64,000 nucleotides of DNA, taken from Mycolicibacterium austroafricanum. Its GTDB lineage: Bacteria; Actinomycetota; Actinomycetes; Mycobacteriales; Mycobacteriaceae. Under the pieces are notes generated by a model. It made no database searches and was not told the DNA's origin. It saw only the letters and a program-made list of their open reading frames with translations. A program made the position numbers and the translations under genes. The stretch is taken from positions 663,644 through 727,643 of the forward strand of contig NZ_HG964450.1 in assembly GCF_000612725.1 (NCBI RefSeq), read 5' to 3'. Positions 28,661-36,608 of the stretch are shown piece after piece; position 1 is the stretch's first letter; every line of letters begins with the position of its first letter.

Positions 28661-29182
28661 GTGGACACTTTCTTCGGGTTACCGGCACATCCCCTGGTGG
28701 CGCACCTGACGGTGGTGGCGATTCCTGTTGCTGCCCTGTTGGTCGTCGTGGTGGCCCTTCGTCCACGCGTTTCTCCGTTGGTGAAGATCACAACGCTGGC
28801 GCTCGCCGCGTTATCGGTGGTGCTGGTGCCGCTGATGGAGTCCTCCGGAGAGGCGCTGGAGGAACGTGTCGTGGAGTCGGCGGCCGTCGAACGCCACACG
28901 GAGATGGGTGAAACGTTGACACCGTGGGTGATCGGCTTGTTCGTGACGATCGTCGCCGTTCTGGTGCTTGATCGAGTGCGCAGCCGTACCGCACGCGACA
29001 GTCGGAGCCGGTCCGGAGTGGGTGGCAGCACGCTGCTGGCCGTCGGCCTCGCGGTCCTCTCCGTTGCCGTCGCCGCCGGCGCCGTCGTGCAAACGGTCCG
29101 CATCGGTCACAGCGGCGCGGAGGCAACCTGGTCAACAGTTACTGCTCCGGCGCCCAGCCCATCGGAGGACGACGACGACTGA
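28661..29182 (+). CDS. DUF2231-like membrane protein
   Basis: The 173-residue protein starts VDTFFGLPAHPLVAHLTVV, which resembles the conserved N-terminal H-P-x-x-H/V segment of DUF2231 proteins, and has four hydrophobic segments (AIPVAALLVVVVAL, ITTLALAALSVVLVPLM, VIGLFVTIVAVLVL, LLAVGLAVLSVAVAAGAVV). Its C-terminus is acidic (SPSEDDDD). The conserved His residues may bind heme or metal in the membrane. GTG 28661 follows GAGAGG by eight bases; in-frame starts upstream of it have no support. It is divergent from the dnaK operon, but no HAIR is placed to control it clearly. The function is unknown. Confidence 0.75.
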   Translation: MDTFFGLPAHPLVAHLTVVAIPVAALLVVVVALRPRVSPLVKITTLALAALSVVLVPLMESSGEALEERVVESAAVERHTEMGETLTPWVIGLFVTIVAVLVLDRVRSRTARDSRSRSGVGGSTLLAVGLAVLSVAVAAGAVVQTVRIGHSGAEATWSTVTAPAPSPSEDDDD

Positions 29183-29236
29183 CGAGCGGAGAAGTCGAGC
29201 CTGCCCGCCTCCGCGGCGCACGCGGTGTTGGGCGGT

Positions 29237-29659
29237 CTAGGACCCGACGGGCCTGGCGCCGAAGACGAACCTGCGCCCGGTGATGTTGAGCGGGCGGATC
29301 CGCACGAAGTGGTTCTTGACCGTCGCGGTCCACGGCACCAGGTCCGCCGCCTCGGCCTCGGCGATCTCCTCCTCGGTGTGCAGCGAGCGGGCGGTGCCCT
29401 TGACGATCACGCTCCAGCCCTGGGTGTCCTCGTACCCGTCGGCCTCGAAGAGCACCTCCTTGCTGATCGCCGAGGCGACCAGTTTGGTGCCCTCGGCCGT
29501 GCGGAACAGCACGGTGCGGTTCTGCACGGCGAAGTTCACCGGGAAGATGTGCGGCTCCCCCTCGGTGCTGGTCACCAACCGCCCGAGCGGGGCCCCGGCG
29601 AGCAGATCCCAGCACTCGGACGCGGACAGGATCGAGATCGGCGCAGCCTCTTGGGACAT
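29237..29659 (-). CDS. Pyridoxamine 5'-phosphate oxidase-like flavin/F420-fold protein
   Basis: The 140-residue protein has a split-barrel fold: an N-terminal SECWDLLAGAPLGRLVTS region, EPHIFPVNFAVQNRTVLFRT, a TKLVAS helix, VLFEADGYEDTQGWSVIVKG and a C-terminal RIRPLNITGRRF strand. These are the marks of small PNPOx-type proteins that bind FMN, F420 or heme and reduce or protect against small molecules. The sequence does not settle the cofactor. ATG 29659 is used; an ATG five codons upstream is possible. It lies 10 bases downstream of the pyruvate-kinase-like gene, so they are probably co-transcribed. Confidence 0.82.
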   Translation of the reverse strand: MSQEAAPISILSASECWDLLAGAPLGRLVTSTEGEPHIFPVNFAVQNRTVLFRTAEGTKLVASAISKEVLFEADGYEDTQGWSVIVKGTARSLHTEEEIAEAEAADLVPWTATVKNHFVRIRPLNITGRRFVFGARPVGS

Positions 29660-29669
29660 GGGCGTGATG

Positions 29670-31538
29670 CTACCCATCCGACTCGACATCGGGGCCCCAC
29701 GAGCGCAGCCGGGGCAGCAGGGCGTTCTTCTTGTAGTGGTGTTCGGCCATCCGGCACAGGATGTCGTCGAGAACCGTCACCGCTTCTCCGATGTGCGGGC
29801 CCTTGTTGAGCATCACGCATTCGGCCCGCTCGCCCATCGCGGCGTCGCTGACCTCCGCCCGCGACGGCAGACCACTCCTGGCAAGTTGGTCGAGCACCTG
29901 CGTCGCCCAGATCACCGGCAGGTGCGCGGCCTCGCACAGCCACAGGATCTCCTCCTGCAACTCGGCGAGCCGTTGGTAGCCGACCTCGACCGCGAGGTCG
30001 CCGCGCGCGATCATCACACCGGTGCGGGGGCGCCGCATCGCGGTGAGCAGCAGCTGCGGCAGATTCTCGAACGCGGACGCGGTCTCGATCTTGAGCACGA
30101 CGCCGACATGGTCACCGCCGAGCCCGGCCAACGTCTCGTGCAGGCGCAGCACGTCGGCGGGATCCTGCACGAAGGACAGCTGCACGAGGTCGGCGATGTC
30201 GACGACCGTCGTCAGATCGGACAGATCCTTGTCGGTGAGCGCCGAGATCGGCAGCCTGGCGTCGGGAACATTGATGCCCTTGGCGGCGCGCAGCTTCGAA
30301 CCGCTCCCCGCGGCGCGCTCGACACGCACGTCGAGAGCGTCGGGATTCACGGTGACGATCTCGCCACCGATCTTGCCGTCGTCGAAGTAGATCCGGTCCC
30401 CGACGCGGGCGTTGTCGAACAACTCGGGAAGCGTGCAGCCGATCACCGGGCCGTCCGCGGAATCCGTTGGCACGGGCGAACAGTCGCGGGTGAGCCGGAG
30501 CCGATCACCGGGACGCAGAAGCAGGAACTGCTCGACCTCCGGCACTTCCCCCACCTCGGCCGCGTCATGCACACCGTCGACGCGCAGCGTGGTGCCCGAA
30601 GTGAGGTAGGTGGTCTTGTCGACGGTCGCCACCCGGCCCGCGATGCTGTCATGGGCGGCGCCGACGACCAGCCGCCGCTTGGCCCCACGGGTGTCGTACA
30701 GCGTGATCGTCTCGCCGGGGCGCCTGCGTGCCAGCCAGTCGGCTGGCACCGGAATCACCGTAATCCCTTGCTCTGCAGCGTTTTTCCCTGCGCACTCGGG
30801 GAGCAGCAGCGCCTCGGCGGGTGCCAGCACCCGGCCCAGCGCGTCGCGCTTCGGGTGCAGCTTGACCACTCGGGGCCCCGGCCGGATCGGACCGGTCCGC
30901 AGCTTCGGACCGGCGAGGTCCATCGCGATCGCGCAGGCCCGGCCGGCGTCGGCACTCGCGGCACGGACATGGCCTGCCATCGCCCGCCATGCCTGCGGGT
31001 CGTCGTGGGCGCAGTTGATCCGGGCCACGTTCATCCCCCGGTCGACCAGCCCACGAACGAGCGCGGCATCCGTCGCGGCCTCCGACGGCAGCGTGACCAT
31101 GATCCGCGTCTCCCGGCCCGACGGCGCCGGACCGAGCAGATCGACACAGCGGCCCCGCAGCAGCTCGCGGCTCTCCCGCGCCCCCACCACGGCGGGTTCC
31201 GGTGGCCTCCAGTCCCCCTGGAGCATCGCCTGTGCAGCGGACCGCACCAGCCGCAGCGTGGACTCGACGTGCGCCTCACTGCGCCCGAGCGAGGACAGGC
31301 CGAAATCGGCCAGCCTGCGCTGCAGATCCCTCAGGTCCGTCTGACGAATCGCCCAGTAGTGCACGATGTTTCGGGCACTGGCGCGGTACTGCGGGGCCAC
31401 CGCAGCGATGCCGTCGGCCCAGGAGTTCTCGGCGTCGTCGAGACGGTCGAGCAGATCGGAGAGCTCGCGCACCACGCGCACCAGCTCCCGGTCGTTCGGG
31501 CTGTCATGCGCCAACCACTGGATCTCCTGCGACGACAC
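29670..31538 (-). CDS. Pyruvate-kinase-like protein with an extra N-terminal domain
   Basis: The protein of about 622 residues has a unique helical N-terminal region of about 140 residues, then a pyruvate-kinase barrel: IMVTLPSEAATD, GMNVARINCAHDD, AIAMDLAGPKLRTG, KGINVPDARLPISALTDKDL, VVLKIETASAFENL with the catalytic-type Lys, MIARGDLAVEVGY, and ATQVLDQLARSGLPSRAEV. The barrel is interrupted by an enlarged B domain and stops after VMLNKGPHIGEAV, so the C-terminal regulatory domain of normal pyruvate kinase is missing. It may still use phosphoenolpyruvate, but its reaction is uncertain and a housekeeping pykA is expected elsewhere. GTG 31538 has AGGGGAG eight bases upstream; GTG 31577 is an alternative, directly beside a palindrome. 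Confidence 0.75.
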   Translation of the reverse strand: MSSQEIQWLAHDSPNDRELVRVVRELSDLLDRLDDAENSWADGIAAVAPQYRASARNIVHYWAIRQTDLRDLQRRLADFGLSSLGRSEAHVESTLRLVRSAAQAMLQGDWRPPEPAVVGARESRELLRGRCVDLLGPAPSGRETRIMVTLPSEAATDAALVRGLVDRGMNVARINCAHDDPQAWRAMAGHVRAASADAGRACAIAMDLAGPKLRTGPIRPGPRVVKLHPKRDALGRVLAPAEALLLPECAGKNAAEQGITVIPVPADWLARRRPGETITLYDTRGAKRRLVVGAAHDSIAGRVATVDKTTYLTSGTTLRVDGVHDAAEVGEVPEVEQFLLLRPGDRLRLTRDCSPVPTDSADGPVIGCTLPELFDNARVGDRIYFDDGKIGGEIVTVNPDALDVRVERAAGSGSKLRAAKGINVPDARLPISALTDKDLSDLTTVVDIADLVQLSFVQDPADVLRLHETLAGLGGDHVGVVLKIETASAFENLPQLLLTAMRRPRTGVMIARGDLAVEVGYQRLAELQEEILWLCEAAHLPVIWATQVLDQLARSGLPSRAEVSDAAMGERAECVMLNKGPHIGEAVTVLDDILCRMAEHHYKKNALLPRLRSWGPDVESDG

Positions 31539-31577
31539 GACCAACTCCCCTGCCTCGACCCGTCTCCGGCGGGCCAC

Positions 31578-31597
31578 GGTAACCGCCGCCGGTTACC
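31578..31597. promoter_or_regulatory. Palindrome upstream of the pyruvate-kinase-like gene
   Basis: GGTAACCG-CCGC-CGGTTACC has perfect eight-base arms. It lies 40 bases before the preferred start of the minus-strand gene and about 90 bases before the divergent lipoprotein gene. An operator is the likely role, and its position favours the 31538 start over 31577. The cognate regulator is unknown. Confidence 0.5.
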
Positions 31598-31688
31598 TCG
31601 CGATGAACGCCGGATGTGCTGGGTTCTTCCCCTCGAAGCCGCGAGTCACTCCCGTCACGCACGCCACATGCTGCGTAGGCTGGACGGG

Positions 31689-32231
31689 ATGAGACCTCAG
31701 GTGGCCCTGGCCGGGGCGGCACTCGCCTGCGCCGTCGCGCTCGTCGGTTGCCAGTCGTCGATCGAGGGCACCGCCACCCGTACGCCGGACTCCTTCACCG
31801 AGCCCGATTTTCCGACCCCGCGACCGAGCAGACCGACCACTGCGCCGCCCACGACCGGCCCGGCCCCGTCCACGCGCACCGGGCCGCCGGCCGGTGAGGT
31901 GCTCTCCCCGCAGAACGGCTACGTGTTCATCCAGACCAAGACCGGAAAGACGCGCTGCCAGCTCGACGAGCAGGAGGTCGGCTGCGAATCGGCATTCACC
32001 AACGCACCCGAGATCGACGGACTGCCGGCCAACGGGGTGCGGTTGAGCGCCGACGGCGATCTCAGCTGGGTTCTGGGTAACCTGGGCGCCATCCCGGCGG
32101 TGACACTGGACTACCGCACCTATTCGGCGGTGGGATGGACCATCGAGGCCGACGAGAACGGCACCCGGTTCACCAACGACGGCACCGGACACGGCATGGT
32201 GATCAGCGTGGAGGGTGTCGAGAGTTTCTGA
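31689..32231 (+). CDS. lpqJ: LpqJ-like lipoprotein
   Basis: The 180-residue protein has a signal sequence ending in LVGC (residues 18-21), a lipobox, followed by a Pro/Thr-rich linker (about 33-65) and a small domain with YVFIQTKTGKTRCQLDEQEV, VGCESAFTNAPEIDG, WVLGNLGAIPAVTLDYRTY and TRFTNDGTGHGM. Two cysteines in this domain (KTRCQL and VGCES) could pair. The domain resembles what I recall of M. tuberculosis LpqJ (Rv0344c), which lies beside iniC there. It would be exposed on the outer face of the membrane. The function is unknown. Confidence 0.78.
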   Translation: MRPQVALAGAALACAVALVGCQSSIEGTATRTPDSFTEPDFPTPRPSRPTTAPPTTGPAPSTRTGPPAGEVLSPQNGYVFIQTKTGKTRCQLDEQEVGCESAFTNAPEIDGLPANGVRLSADGDLSWVLGNLGAIPAVTLDYRTYSAVGWTIEADENGTRFTNDGTGHGMVISVEGVESF

Positions 32232-32267
32232 CATCCGGGGATCTGCGGCGAAGGGAACAGCACGACC

Positions 32268-32891
32268 ATGACCGTTGCCCAACGAGAGCGCGCCGCCCTG
32301 GTGGCGACCTTCCGCAACGTCCCACCCGACGCCCCGACCCTGTGCGAGGGCTGGGACGTGCGGGATCTGACCGCCCATCTGGTGGTCCGCGAGCGGCGGC
32401 TGGACGCCGCGCCGGGCATCATGATCCCGGCTCTGGCCGGCTATACCGAACGCGTCCAGCGCCAGGTGGCGGAATCGACCGACTGGGACGTGCTGCTGAG
32501 CCAGGTCGCCGCGGGTCCGCCGCTGTACTCGCCGTTCAAGGTGCTCGACCCGATCGCCAACGTCGCCGAGATGTTCATCCACCACGAGGATGTCCGGCGC
32601 GCCAAGGCCGGCTGGGAGCCCAGGCCCCTCGACGAGCAGACCGTCTCGGCGCTGCGCAGGCCCATCGCGATGATGGCCAGGATGACGTTGCGCAAGGCGC
32701 CCGCCCGGGTCGTGTTCCGCACCCCGCAGGGCGACACCGTGGCCGCCGTCGGACGGGGCGAGGAGGTGACCGTCACCGGGGACCCCGGCGAGCTGCTGAT
32801 GTTCGCCGCCGGCCGCGACGAGGCCCGGGTTTCCCTCGACGGTGCCACCGACCTCGTCGAGCGGCTGAAAAGGGCCCGCGGCGGTCTGTGA
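32268..32891 (+). CDS. TIGR03085/DinB-like metal-binding protein
   Basis: The 207-residue protein starts with a DinB/maleylpyruvate-isomerase-type helical bundle: LCEGWDVRDLTAHLVVRERR near residues 26-45, with a His that can bind metal, and a later metal-site-like region NVAEMFIHHEDVRRA near 99-113. The C-terminal part (VFRTPQGDTVAAVGRGEEVT, GDPGELLMFAAGRDEA) is an SCP2-like tail typical of the actinobacterial TIGR03085 family. Related enzymes use mycothiol, but no activity is established for this subgroup. It overlaps the next gene by four bases. Confidence 0.82.
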   Translation: MTVAQRERAALVATFRNVPPDAPTLCEGWDVRDLTAHLVVRERRLDAAPGIMIPALAGYTERVQRQVAESTDWDVLLSQVAAGPPLYSPFKVLDPIANVAEMFIHHEDVRRAKAGWEPRPLDEQTVSALRRPIAMMARMTLRKAPARVVFRTPQGDTVAAVGRGEEVTVTGDPGELLMFAAGRDEARVSLDGATDLVERLKRARGGL

Positions 32892-33859
32892 GCTTAGGCT
32901 TGAGCACCGTGGCCGCGACAAACACTCCAGATTTCCGCATCTTCGTCGAACCCCAGCAGGGTGCGAGCTACGCCGACCAGCTCGCCGTCGCCCGCACCGC
33001 CGAGAGCGCGGGCTACTCGGCGTTCTTCCGCTCCGACCACTACGTCGCCATGGCAGGCGACGGCCTGCCCGGCCCGACCGACTCGTGGGTGACGCTGGCG
33101 GGTCTCGCACGCGAGACGTCGACGATACGGCTGGGCACGATGGTCACCTCGGCGACCTTCCGGTATCCGGGGCCACTGGCCATCTCGGTGGCTCAGGTCG
33201 ACGAAATGAGCGGCGGCCGTGTGGAATTCGGGATCGGCGCGGGCTGGTTCGAGGCCGAGCACAAGGCGTACGCCATTCCGTTCCCGCCCTTGGGTGAACG
33301 CTTCGACCGGCTCACCGAACAACTGGAGATCCTGACCGGCCTGTGGACCGCCGCGCCCGGTGAGACCTTCGACTACTCAGGGCGGCACTACAGCATCGTC
33401 GATTCGCCGGCACTGCCCAAGCCCGCCCAGCGCCCGCACCCGCCGATCATCATCGGCGGCGGTGGCGCCAAACGCACTCCGGCGCTGGCGGCGCGGTTCG
33501 CCGACGAGTTCAACATCCCGTTCGTCCCGCTCGACACGCTGACCGAGCAGTACGGCCGGGTGGCCGCGGCGGTCGAGAAGTCGGGTCGCGCCAGAGACTC
33601 ACTGACCTACTCGGCGGCCTTCGTGCTGTGCGTCGGCCGCGACGAGGCCGAGATCGCCCGCCGGGCGGCCGCCATCGGCCGGGAGGTCGACGAACTACGG
33701 TCCAATTCTCCGGTGGTGGGCACCCCCGACGAGGTCGTCGACAAGCTGGGCCCCTTCCTCGAAGCCGGTGTGCAGCGGATCTACCTGCAGGTTCTCGACA
33801 TGTCTGATCTGGAGCACGTGGAGTTCTTCGCCGAGGCTGTGATCCCCCGGATCGGCTGA
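32888..33859 (+). CDS. F420-dependent LLM-class oxidoreductase
   Basis: The 323-residue protein is a luciferase-like TIM barrel. It shows AESAGYSAFFRSDHYVAMAG near residues 36-55, RLGTMVTSATFRYPGPLAI near 87-105, GGRVEFGIGAGWFEAEHKAY near 115-134 and PIIIGGGGAKRTPALAARFA near 190-209. These match actinobacterial F420-dependent oxidoreductases of the TIGR03560 type. The cofactor would be F420; the substrate is unknown. The GTG at 32888 overlaps the previous stop (GTGA); a GTG at 32909 is an alternative. It is co-transcribed with the metal-binding protein. Confidence 0.85.
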   Translation: MSLGLSTVAATNTPDFRIFVEPQQGASYADQLAVARTAESAGYSAFFRSDHYVAMAGDGLPGPTDSWVTLAGLARETSTIRLGTMVTSATFRYPGPLAISVAQVDEMSGGRVEFGIGAGWFEAEHKAYAIPFPPLGERFDRLTEQLEILTGLWTAAPGETFDYSGRHYSIVDSPALPKPAQRPHPPIIIGGGGAKRTPALAARFADEFNIPFVPLDTLTEQYGRVAAAVEKSGRARDSLTYSAAFVLCVGRDEAEIARRAAAIGREVDELRSNSPVVGTPDEVVDKLGPFLEAGVQRIYLQVLDMSDLEHVEFFAEAVIPRIG

Positions 33860-33899
33860 CCCGGCGACCGCTCGGCGGTCATGGCTACTATCAGTGGCC

Positions 33900-34322
33900 G
33901 TGAGCAGCCGATATCGTGACGAAACGCCGGAAGAGCCGCCCGTCGCGTGGCACAACCGGACGTCGACGCTGCTCGCAGCGAGCGTCGCAGGCCTGGTCGC
34001 GATCGCTTTGGTGATCACTCTGATCTCCTATGTGGCCCGGCAGTTCAACGAACCCGAGCAGGCCCCGCTGTACTACGTCCCGCCCGCGTCGTCGGCCAGC
34101 ACCACCAGATCGGGCACGTCGACCACCACGGAGACGATCACCAGCACCAGCCCGCCCATGACCAGCGACATCAACCCCGACCTCACCACGGAGTCGCCGA
34201 CCACGACCAAGCCGAGCACCCGTCCGCCCCGCACCCGCGAGACCGACGACAACGGCACGACGTCGACCTCGCGCAGCCGGCCGCGCACCAACGTGACACG
34301 CACGCTCTCCCCGGTTCCGTAG
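33900..34322 (+). CDS. Single-pass membrane protein with Thr/Ser-rich tail
   Basis: The protein of about 140 residues has a short cytoplasmic N-terminus (SSRYRDETPEEPPVAW), one membrane helix (AASVAGLVAIALVITLISYV) and an outer tail rich in Thr, Ser, Pro and Arg. The tail is of low complexity and may be glycosylated. I know no family for it. GTG 33900 or 33894 serves as start. The next gene, 25 bases downstream, has the same layout, so the two may form an operon. Confidence 0.6.
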   Translation: MSSRYRDETPEEPPVAWHNRTSTLLAASVAGLVAIALVITLISYVARQFNEPEQAPLYYVPPASSASTTRSGTSTTTETITSTSPPMTSDINPDLTTESPTTTKPSTRPPRTRETDDNGTTSTSRSRPRTNVTRTLSPVP

Positions 34323-34347
34323 CGGCGAGCGCCTACTATCGGTTTTC

Positions 34348-34860
34348 GTGGCGCGATACGGCGATTCCGACGACCAGAACTACTACTCCGACGACGAGCC
34401 GACCCAACTCAGCAACTACGGTGCCGGTTACGGCGACTACGGCCAGCCGGCTGATGCGGCGACCCCCTGGTACCGAAAGCCGGTCGCGCTGGTGTCCTTC
34501 GGCGCGGTGGGAGCGCTTCTGATCGCCCTCGTGGTCTTCGGTCTCGCCAGGGCCATCACCGGAGATTCGACCTCCGACACCACCACGACCACCCCACTGA
34601 CACCGTTGACCACCACGTCGGCGCCCGCCGTGGTACCCCCCGCCACGGTCACCGAGACGGCGACGGCGACCACCACCACCGAACCGGTCACGACGACGAC
34701 CACCACGACCACCGAACCGACGACGACCACCACCACCACCACGACCACGACGACCACCCCCAGCACGTCGGTCAGCACCAGCACCAGCACCAGCACGGTG
34801 ACGCAGACCGAAACTCAGACCGAGACGGTCACCGAAACCCCGGCGCCGCCGGCTCCTTAA
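34348..34860 (+). CDS. Single-pass membrane protein with long Thr-rich tail
   Basis: The 170-residue protein has an acidic, Tyr-rich cytoplasmic part (SDDQNYYSDDEPTQLSNY), the juxtamembrane motif TPWYRKPV, one helix (VSFGAVGALLIALVVFGLA) and a tail of about 95 residues made mostly of Thr with Pro, Glu and Ser. The tail is coded by repeated ACC/ACG codons and is probably extracytoplasmic and O-glycosylated. The PWYRKP motif before the helix recurs in both Hsp70-like proteins of this window. The start is GTG 34348. Its end overlaps the convergent Hsp70-like gene by four bases. Function unknown. Confidence 0.6.
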   Translation: MARYGDSDDQNYYSDDEPTQLSNYGAGYGDYGQPADAATPWYRKPVALVSFGAVGALLIALVVFGLARAITGDSTSDTTTTTPLTPLTTTSAPAVVPPATVTETATATTTTEPVTTTTTTTTEPTTTTTTTTTTTTTPSTSVSTSTSTSTVTQTETQTETVTETPAPPAP

Positions 34861-36578
34861 CAGACCGTCTCGGGGGAAGCCACGCACTCGGTGACCGGTG
34901 CCGGCTCCTCAGACGGTTCCGGCGCGGGCTCCGGCGAAGGTTCGGGCGACGGCTCCGCAGCGGGCGACGGCTCCGCAGAGGGCGACGGCTCCGCCGAGGG
35001 TGGGGGTGTCGGTTCTGCCGAAGGCTGCTGCGAAGGCTCCGGCTGCTGCGTCGGTTCCGGGGTCGGCGGCGCGAAGGTGAACACCGGCCACGGGATCTGC
35101 GGCTGCGCCGGTTCCGGAGCGGGGGCCGCCGGCGGCGGTGCGGGAGCGGGTGCGGCGGCCGTCGCGGGTGCCGGTTGCGGAGCCGCCTGCTTGGTGACCG
35201 TGCGCTGCTGGACCGGACCCTGCGCGGGGGCAGCGACGACGGTCGCCGTCGACGCCGAGGGCGCTGCGGGCGCAGCGGGCGCCGGCGCCGCAGGGCTTTC
35301 GACGGCCACCTCCAGCGGCGCCACGGCCATCGGGGTGGCGATGCCCGGCGAACCCGCCGGGGCGGTGTCGGCCTCAACCCCCTGCGAGGTCATCACGAAC
35401 GCCGTGACGGCGGCCGCCGCCAGCGTCGCCGCACCGGCGAACACCACCCCCGGCCGCCGATACCAGGGCCACGGGGCCGGATCGGTGACTGCCTCGTCCG
35501 GGTGATCGAAACGGACCTCGGGACGCGCGTAATCGGTGTCGTACGAGGCGAATTCGACCAGCGCGGGATTCTCGGCCGCGGCCGACCAGGCCAGCGGGAC
35601 AGCGGCCGCCGCGACGGTCGGCGCCGGGACCAGCGTGGTGCGTGCCTCGGGCTCGGAACTGCGCAGCGCCAGCAGTTCGGCACCGGCGGCCGCGGCGGCC
35701 TGCGGATCCGACGACGTCACCACGGGGACCCGCAGCGCTTCGGAAAGCCGTTGGCCAACAAGAGGTATGGCGGCGCCGCCACCGACAGTCACCACGGCGG
35801 CCAACTGCGCCCGCGGCACCGCGTTGCGCTGCAGCGTGTCGACGAGCGCCGCCACGAAGCGGTCGAGCGGATGAGCGATCACGTCGTCGAGCTCGGCGCG
35901 AGTCAACCGCACCATCGTGTGGGCGCTCGGCAGTGCCGTCGCGGTGTCCGCGCTCAGCCGTTCCTTGGCGCCACGGCACAGCGTGCGCAGGTCGGCCAGC
36001 GAAGCGACCGCCGATGTTCCGGCCGGGTCGAGGTCCAGCCCGGTCACCACATGCCTGAGCACCAGTTGGTCGACGAGGTCACCGGAGAAGTCCTCGCACC
36101 GAACGGTCGGCCCGATCAGCGTCATACCGTGACCTGCGTCGGCCAGCGTGATACTGCTGCCCGTTGCACCGAAATCACACAGCACCACCACACCGCGGCC
36201 GGGCAGACCACGCTCGGCGTCGACCGCCGTGAGCGCGGCCACCGCGTCAGACACCACCGTCAGATGGGGGACCCGGGCGCGCAACGCCGCCATGGCCGAA
36301 TCCGACCAGTGGCCGGGAACCGCGACCGCCGCGACGTCGGGCCGGCGGTGCGGGCGCGCGAGCCGCGTCGCCGCCTCGATGACGTCGGCCGCCAACCGGT
36401 CGGCGTAGTGACGCCAACCATCGGCGGCCACCAACGGAACCGGATCCCCGACGCGGTCGACGAAGCCGGCCAGTGACGGCGGCGCCAGCGTCACCGTCGC
36501 GCGCCGGACCATCGGCCTGCCGTCGGCGACGGCGATCAGGTTGGCTGCACCCAGCGAGACGCCCAGAGAACTGCGCAT
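34857..36578 (-). CDS. Membrane-anchored Hsp70-like protein, ini-linked (copy 1)
   Basis: The 573-residue protein has an N-terminal Hsp70/actin-like ATPase fold of about 320 residues. It shows LGVSLGAANLIAV (phosphate 1), VVVLCDFGATGSSITLADAG (phosphate 2) and VVTVGGGAAIPLVGQRLSEA (adenosine). DnaK Asp8 and the T-F-D of phosphate 2 are replaced by Ser and small residues, so ATP hydrolysis is doubtful. No peptide-binding domain follows. Instead come PWPWYRRPG, one membrane helix (VVFAGAATLAAAAVTAFVM) and a tail of about 190 residues rich in Pro, Ala, Glu and Ser. It starts 30 bases after iniC, so it belongs to the iniBAC transcript. A paralogue lies at 42027-43874. Confidence 0.75.
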   Translation of the reverse strand: MRSSLGVSLGAANLIAVADGRPMVRRATVTLAPPSLAGFVDRVGDPVPLVAADGWRHYADRLAADVIEAATRLARPHRRPDVAAVAVPGHWSDSAMAALRARVPHLTVVSDAVAALTAVDAERGLPGRGVVVLCDFGATGSSITLADAGHGMTLIGPTVRCEDFSGDLVDQLVLRHVVTGLDLDPAGTSAVASLADLRTLCRGAKERLSADTATALPSAHTMVRLTRAELDDVIAHPLDRFVAALVDTLQRNAVPRAQLAAVVTVGGGAAIPLVGQRLSEALRVPVVTSSDPQAAAAAGAELLALRSSEPEARTTLVPAPTVAAAAVPLAWSAAAENPALVEFASYDTDYARPEVRFDHPDEAVTDPAPWPWYRRPGVVFAGAATLAAAAVTAFVMTSQGVEADTAPAGSPGIATPMAVAPLEVAVESPAAPAPAAPAAPSASTATVVAAPAQGPVQQRTVTKQAAPQPAPATAAAPAPAPPPAAPAPEPAQPQIPWPVFTFAPPTPEPTQQPEPSQQPSAEPTPPPSAEPSPSAEPSPAAEPSPEPSPEPAPEPSEEPAPVTECVASPETVC

Positions 36579-36608
36579 ACCTGTACATCGCTCGGCGGCA
36601 CCGAAACG

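Noticed and set aside
29280..31688. Long plus-strand open frame running into lpqJ
   Set aside because: The part before 31689 is antisense to the flavin-fold and pyruvate-kinase-like genes; the lipoprotein signal sequence and lipobox begin at 31689.
34660..34800. Thr-codon repeats as a possible CRISPR or satellite array
   Set aside because: The ACC/ACG runs here and at 43606-43790 are in frame within membrane-protein tails, have no spacers and have no cas genes nearby.
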